DNA of 64,000 bases from an uncultured Vampirovibrio sp. (GTDB lineage Bacteria > Cyanobacteriota > Vampirovibrionia > Gastranaerophilales > Gastranaerophilaceae), in NCBI GenBank assembly GCA_910584405.1, contig CAJUAL010000008.1, positions 30,314-94,313 of the forward strand. The letters run 5' to 3'. Both the position numbers and the translations under genes were made by a program. Of the stretch, positions 60,349-64,000 are shown one piece after another. Below the pieces are notes generated by a model that was not told where the DNA came from, did not search any database, and saw only the letters and a list, made by a program, of their open reading frames with translations. Each line of letters begins with the position of its first letter. The stretch's first letter is position 1.

Positions 60349-63300
60349 ATGGAATGTAATATTAAAATTGTCAAGTTAAAACAAGTTCTTCCTCCGGGTA
60401 CATTTCCTAAGCGTGAGCATAACGTTCGTTTCTTTTATCATCGTACTGATGGTTGTTACTATATGTATGATGAAAAAGGATGTGAGATTAATCTGACTAC
60501 AGATGGTAATATTATCGCAATTGATAGAGAATTAATTGTTGGTAGTGAATCTCTCACAGATGATACTTTAGTTTGCATAGGTCTTAAAGCTAATTATGTG
60601 CATCCTAGTCGTGGTGTTAGAAATAATACTTGTGATTGTCAAGATACATATATTAGAGCTTGGACTTATATTAAGGATCTTCAAGATTTCTTGCAGACAG
60701 GTCATATCGAACGTAATTATTATAGAGTTAGTCTAACTCCTTCTCCGGAAGAAGGTGGTATTGTGGGTTGTACTGGTTCTCATATTATGCCTGATGAAAG
60801 TCCTGATGGATTTAGGTTTCAATTTGAAGCTGGTAGTCAAGTTAAACTTTATGCTAAACCTGCTCCCGGTTATCACTTTATGGGTTGGAAAGAGTACCAT
60901 TCTAATGAGATTATGTCTATTAGTTCTGATTGGACTTTCAATATTAAAAAAGATATGGATTTGATAGGCGTATTTGAAAAAGAAGGTTCTCCTATTAATA
61001 ACTTCTATATTAATGTAGAGGCTTATCCTGCAACTGCTGGTTATGTTGTTGGTGCAGGTACTTTCCCGAAAGGTACAAGACATTCTATAACAGCTGCTCC
61101 TATTGATGGTTATCATTTTGTTCATTGGAAAAACAGTAAAGGTATTCTAGTTTCTACTAATCTTCAATATGATCTTATTGTTGATTCAGATGAAACTTAT
61201 ACTGCATATTTTGAACTTAATACGCCTCAAACATATAAAGTTACTGTAAATACTACTCCATCTGGTAAAGGTACAGCTAGTGGAGCTGGAGTTTATCAAG
61301 TTGGTCAGATTGTAACAATAGTTCCTTCTCCTGCTCAAGGTTGGAAAGTTGGAACTGTTTCTGCATCTGATGGTAATATTACAGATAATGGTGATGGTAC
61401 ATGGAGTGTTGTAGTTAATCAAGATGTTACTGTTACAGTTACTTTTGTTGAAGCCATTAGATATTTCACGTTTAGTGTTATAGCTAATGCAAATGGTTTA
61501 GTTAGATACAAAGATATACAAGGTCTTTGGTCTAGTTGGGCTTCTCAACATGAAGTAACTGCTGCTGAGAAAACAATTGTTACTATTGAAGGTAAAGCTG
61601 ATAGCGGATATGAGTTTGAAAATTGGATTTCTCCTACAGGTGCTACTCTTCCAAACAATGAGAATAACATTATTGTAGAAGAAGGTCTTGATCGTAAAAC
61701 GTATACTGCTTATTTTAAAGAGGCTTATGTTCCTCCTACTGAGTTTAATTTTAGTCTACGTTGTGGATTAGGTGGTCAAGTTCGTTATAAAACTTCTGAT
61801 GGCTCTTGGTCTTCATGGAGTACAAATATTGATGGACTAGAATTTGCTGCCGGTACTTTAGTTTATTTTGAAGCTCAACCTGAATCTGGTTATCAATTTG
61901 ATAAATGGGATGTTAATGGGGATGAAGTTCTTGAAATATCTAGTTCTATTGAAATTAATCAAGTTACTAGAATTGAAGGATACTTCTCTAAAATTCCAAT
62001 AACAAATCATAATGTTACTATTACAGCAAATACTAATGGTAAATGTAAATATAAAGTTGGTAATGGGTCTTATTCGGAAGCTAAAACATCGCATTCTGTT
62101 AGTATTGCTGATGGAGATGTATTAGAGGTATTAGCTGTTCCCGATAATGGATTTGCTTTTTCTAAATGGACTATTGACGGTTCTGAATCTACTGATAATC
62201 CATATTCACAATCAGTTCATGATGATTTAAGTTTATCATGTACGTTTGCTGAAATCCCACCGGAAGAAATTACTGTTACAGTACAAACTGATGGCACGAA
62301 TGAAGCTCGCTATCGTATAGGAGATGGTTCTTGGTCTAATTGGTCTAGTTCTGAACAATCCTTTAATGTTAATGTTGGTTCAATTTACTCTATTGAAGCA
62401 CAAGTTAAAGATAATTATACGTTTAAAGAGTGGACTACAGGTAGTGAGAAAACATCAAGCAATCCTGTAAACTTCACAGCTAAATCGGGTGTAAATGCGA
62501 TACACATTGCTTCATTTGAAGCGATAGTAATGAGAACGCTCACAGTTGTTGCTGGAACAGGTGGAAAGTGTAGAGCTAGATTAAATAACTCTTGGAGCGA
62601 ATATTATAGTGGTTCTCATACATTCACAGATATTGTTGATGGAACGAAAGTCACAATTGAAGCATTAGCTGATAATGGCTATCATTTCTTGAAATGGACT
62701 GATGCTGGTGCTCCCACTTCTGTTACAAGAGAGATTACAGTTGATAGCAATAAAACTATAACTGCTCAATTTGAAGTTGATGCCCCTGATGAATTCCAAG
62801 TTACATATGAAGCTATTCCTAACGGAAGTGCTACAATGGATGGAGCTGGAACTTATGCTGATGGTGAGACTTGTAAAATTAAAGTTAATGTAAGTGCTGG
62901 TTATACTCTTGGAGATGTTCTTGTTGATGGAATTAAAGTTCCATTAAATAGTCAAAATGAGTATAGCTTTGTTGTTGAAAAGAATATTAAGGTTACTATA
63001 AACTGTGATCTTATTCCTGAACCTGATAAGTTTACACTAATTGTTAGAACTGATACTAATGATACTACGCAAGGGGGTGTAGGAATCGGAAGTGCTAAGA
63101 ATTTAGCTACTGATTCTGAAGAATTTGTTGATGGTACTACTGCAACGATTCATGCTACAGCGGCAGAAGGTTATAGTTTTGGTGGTTGGTGGAAAGATGG
63201 AGTTAAGGTTTCAGATGATGTAAACTTTAGTGTTACTGTTGATGCAACTAAGACTTATATTGCTAAATTTACTCGAGATCCTTATTTAAATTTAGATAAG

Positions 63301-63378
63301 ACTTCTCTTGAGTTTGAAGCTGTTGGTGGAACTCAGACAGTTAATGTTACTTCTAACGTCGAATGGACGGTTTCATAA
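60349..63378 (+). CDS. Repeat adhesin / tail fibre with InlB-like B repeats and a BACON domain cut by TAA
   Basis: 1009 aa before the stop. After an N-terminal attachment domain of ~130 residues come about nine repeats of 70-80 residues, each with a hydrophobic G-Y-x-F-x-x-W core (GYHFMGWKEYH, GYHFVHWKNS, GYEFENWISP, GYQFDKWDVN, GFAFSKWTID, GYHFLKWTDA, GYSFGGWWKDG): divergent InlB B-repeat modules. It ends in the first half of a BACON domain (LNLDKTSLEFEAVGGTQTVN, then SNVEWTVS) where TAA (63376) interrupts. The frame continues after the stop. Likely the receptor- or glycan-binding tail appendage. Rapid change is expected in such genes. Confidence 0.85.
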   Translation: MECNIKIVKLKQVLPPGTFPKREHNVRFFYHRTDGCYYMYDEKGCEINLTTDGNIIAIDRELIVGSESLTDDTLVCIGLKANYVHPSRGVRNNTCDCQDTYIRAWTYIKDLQDFLQTGHIERNYYRVSLTPSPEEGGIVGCTGSHIMPDESPDGFRFQFEAGSQVKLYAKPAPGYHFMGWKEYHSNEIMSISSDWTFNIKKDMDLIGVFEKEGSPINNFYINVEAYPATAGYVVGAGTFPKGTRHSITAAPIDGYHFVHWKNSKGILVSTNLQYDLIVDSDETYTAYFELNTPQTYKVTVNTTPSGKGTASGAGVYQVGQIVTIVPSPAQGWKVGTVSASDGNITDNGDGTWSVVVNQDVTVTVTFVEAIRYFTFSVIANANGLVRYKDIQGLWSSWASQHEVTAAEKTIVTIEGKADSGYEFENWISPTGATLPNNENNIIVEEGLDRKTYTAYFKEAYVPPTEFNFSLRCGLGGQVRYKTSDGSWSSWSTNIDGLEFAAGTLVYFEAQPESGYQFDKWDVNGDEVLEISSSIEINQVTRIEGYFSKIPITNHNVTITANTNGKCKYKVGNGSYSEAKTSHSVSIADGDVLEVLAVPDNGFAFSKWTIDGSESTDNPYSQSVHDDLSLSCTFAEIPPEEITVTVQTDGTNEARYRIGDGSWSNWSSSEQSFNVNVGSIYSIEAQVKDNYTFKEWTTGSEKTSSNPVNFTAKSGVNAIHIASFEAIVMRTLTVVAGTGGKCRARLNNSWSEYYSGSHTFTDIVDGTKVTIEALADNGYHFLKWTDAGAPTSVTREITVDSNKTITAQFEVDAPDEFQVTYEAIPNGSATMDGAGTYADGETCKIKVNVSAGYTLGDVLVDGIKVPLNSQNEYSFVVEKNIKVTINCDLIPEPDKFTLIVRTDTNDTTQGGVGIGSAKNLATDSEEFVDGTTATIHATAAEGYSFGGWWKDGVKVSDDVNFSVTVDATKTYIAKFTRDPYLNLDKTSLEFEAVGGTQTVNVTSNVEWTVS

Positions 63379-63396
63379 TTAGGGGAGGATACTAAG

Positions 63397-64000
63397 ATGG
63401 CTATTGCTTCTTGGCTTACTCCTGCTTCTAAGAGTGGCACGGGTAATAAAACTGTTGGTTTAACTGCAAGTAAAAATCCTGGCGCTAGCAGAACTACTAT
63501 TGTTACTGTTACTGTCAGTGGTATTACTAAAACTGTAAATTGTACTCAAACTGAGCAAGATAAGTTTACTTTAAAAGTTTCTTCTATTACTCTTAATAGC
63601 TCTGGAACTACAATAACGAATATTGGAGAATGTTCTATTGGTTCTACATCAAGTGCTGGAGTTAGTACTAGGACTTATTATCGTGATACTTCGCAAACAA
63701 TTACTGCGAAAGCTGCTCCTACAGGTTACAATTTTATTGGTTGGTATGAAGGTTCTAATTTGATTTCTTCTAGTCTTCAAGTTTCTGTTACAATGTCTGC
63801 TAATAGAACTCTTGTTGCCAAATATCAAATTAAGAGCTATGTTGTAAATGCCGTATCTGATGATACAACTAAGGGAATTGTAAGTCCTGCTGGTCAAACT
63901 GTAGAACATGGTAAGAATGCTACTGTAACGGCTAATAGAAAGACAGGATATAAGTTTGATGGTTGGTATAATGGAACTACTAAGGTTACAAGTGCTAGTC
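63397..64000 (+). CDS. Continuation of the BACON/InlB-repeat adhesin (partial at right edge)
   Basis: In the same frame as the upstream adhesin, from ATG 63397 to the window edge. It completes the BACON domain (ASWLTPASKSGTGNKTVGLT, then ASRTTIVTVTVSGITKTVNC and TQTE) and continues with further B-repeats (GYNFIGWYEG, GYKFDGWYNG). GGGGAGG lies 9 bases before the ATG, one of the very few strong Shine-Dalgarno matches in the window. It is either a separately initiated gene or the second half of an interrupted one; its end lies outside the window. Confidence 0.75.
   Translation, partial: MAIASWLTPASKSGTGNKTVGLTASKNPGASRTTIVTVTVSGITKTVNCTQTEQDKFTLKVSSITLNSSGTTITNIGECSIGSTSSAGVSTRTYYRDTSQTITAKAAPTGYNFIGWYEGSNLISSSLQVSVTMSANRTLVAKYQIKSYVVNAVSDDTTKGIVSPAGQTVEHGKNATVTANRKTGYKFDGWYNGTTKVTSAS

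Noticed and set aside
1..64000. Genome-wide TAG or TGA reassignment
   Set aside because: Recognisable genes are full length in the standard code, TAG and TGA end several genes, and no in-frame TAG or TGA occurs in the main late genes.
1..64000. CRISPR array, tRNA genes, integrase or retron/DGR
   Set aside because: No regularly spaced repeats, no GGTTCGAATCC-type T-arm, no integrase or reverse-transcriptase motif was found by reading.

Overview
The window looks like about two thirds of the genome of a crAss-like bacteriophage (order Crassvirales) infecting a Bacteroidota host. Reasons: very AT-rich DNA, a giant polymerase-like protein with a D-x-D-x-D motif, the terminase-portal-scaffold-capsid block followed by an adhesin with BACON and InlB-like repeats, and the typical replication set (PolB, primase, SF2 and SF1 helicases, ligase, UDG, ThyX). 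Almost no Shine-Dalgarno motifs are visible. No integrase or tRNA gene was seen. The standard code holds for the recognisable genes; all three stops are used.

Layout. 1-10528 (+): the C-terminal >3500 residues of a giant virion RNA-polymerase-like protein, open at the left edge. About 10.5-10.9 kb: convergent terminator plus two inverted copies of a dispersed palindromic element. 10.9-35.5 kb (-): the replication and nucleotide module (DUF932, Gp157-like, ThyX, DUF3310, MazG, DNA ligase, primase, two abundant-type proteins with their own terminators, RecT-like annealing protein, a degenerate SF2 helicase, PolB, UDG, and an SF1 helicase split by a group I intron with a GIY-YIG endonuclease) and many small unknown genes. 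35.6-38.0 kb (-): small proteins with a different, A-ending codon preference. 38.0-39.0 kb: gene-free, repeat-rich DNA. 39.0-41.1 kb (-): further small genes. 41.1-43.4 kb: the divergence region between the two gene arms, with broken open frames, a 59-nt polypurine run, an alternating purine-pyrimidine run and tiny ORFs. 43.4-64 kb (+): late genes: two unknowns, a PD-(D/E)XK nuclease, a lysis-like cassette, a metallopeptidase, terminase, portal, scaffold-like protein, capsid, connector/tail proteins and a repeat adhesin interrupted by an in-frame stop.

Working together: transcription appears to run outward from about 41-43 kb, leftward for early/replication genes and rightward for late genes. 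If the genome is circular or circularly permuted, the arms would meet again at the bidirectional terminator near 10.57 kb. 

The most unusual signal is a family of at least ten 40-80 bp elements with a CCCC-TAYT-GGGG hairpin core. They lie in both orientations between genes, in the leader of the primase gene, and in frame inside the portal and UDG genes. This resembles the in-frame palindromic elements known from Rickettsia, and I know of no description of it in crAss-like phages. Other notable features are the helicase intron, the SF2 helicase without its catalytic motifs, and the BACON domain split by TAA with a strong restart site.
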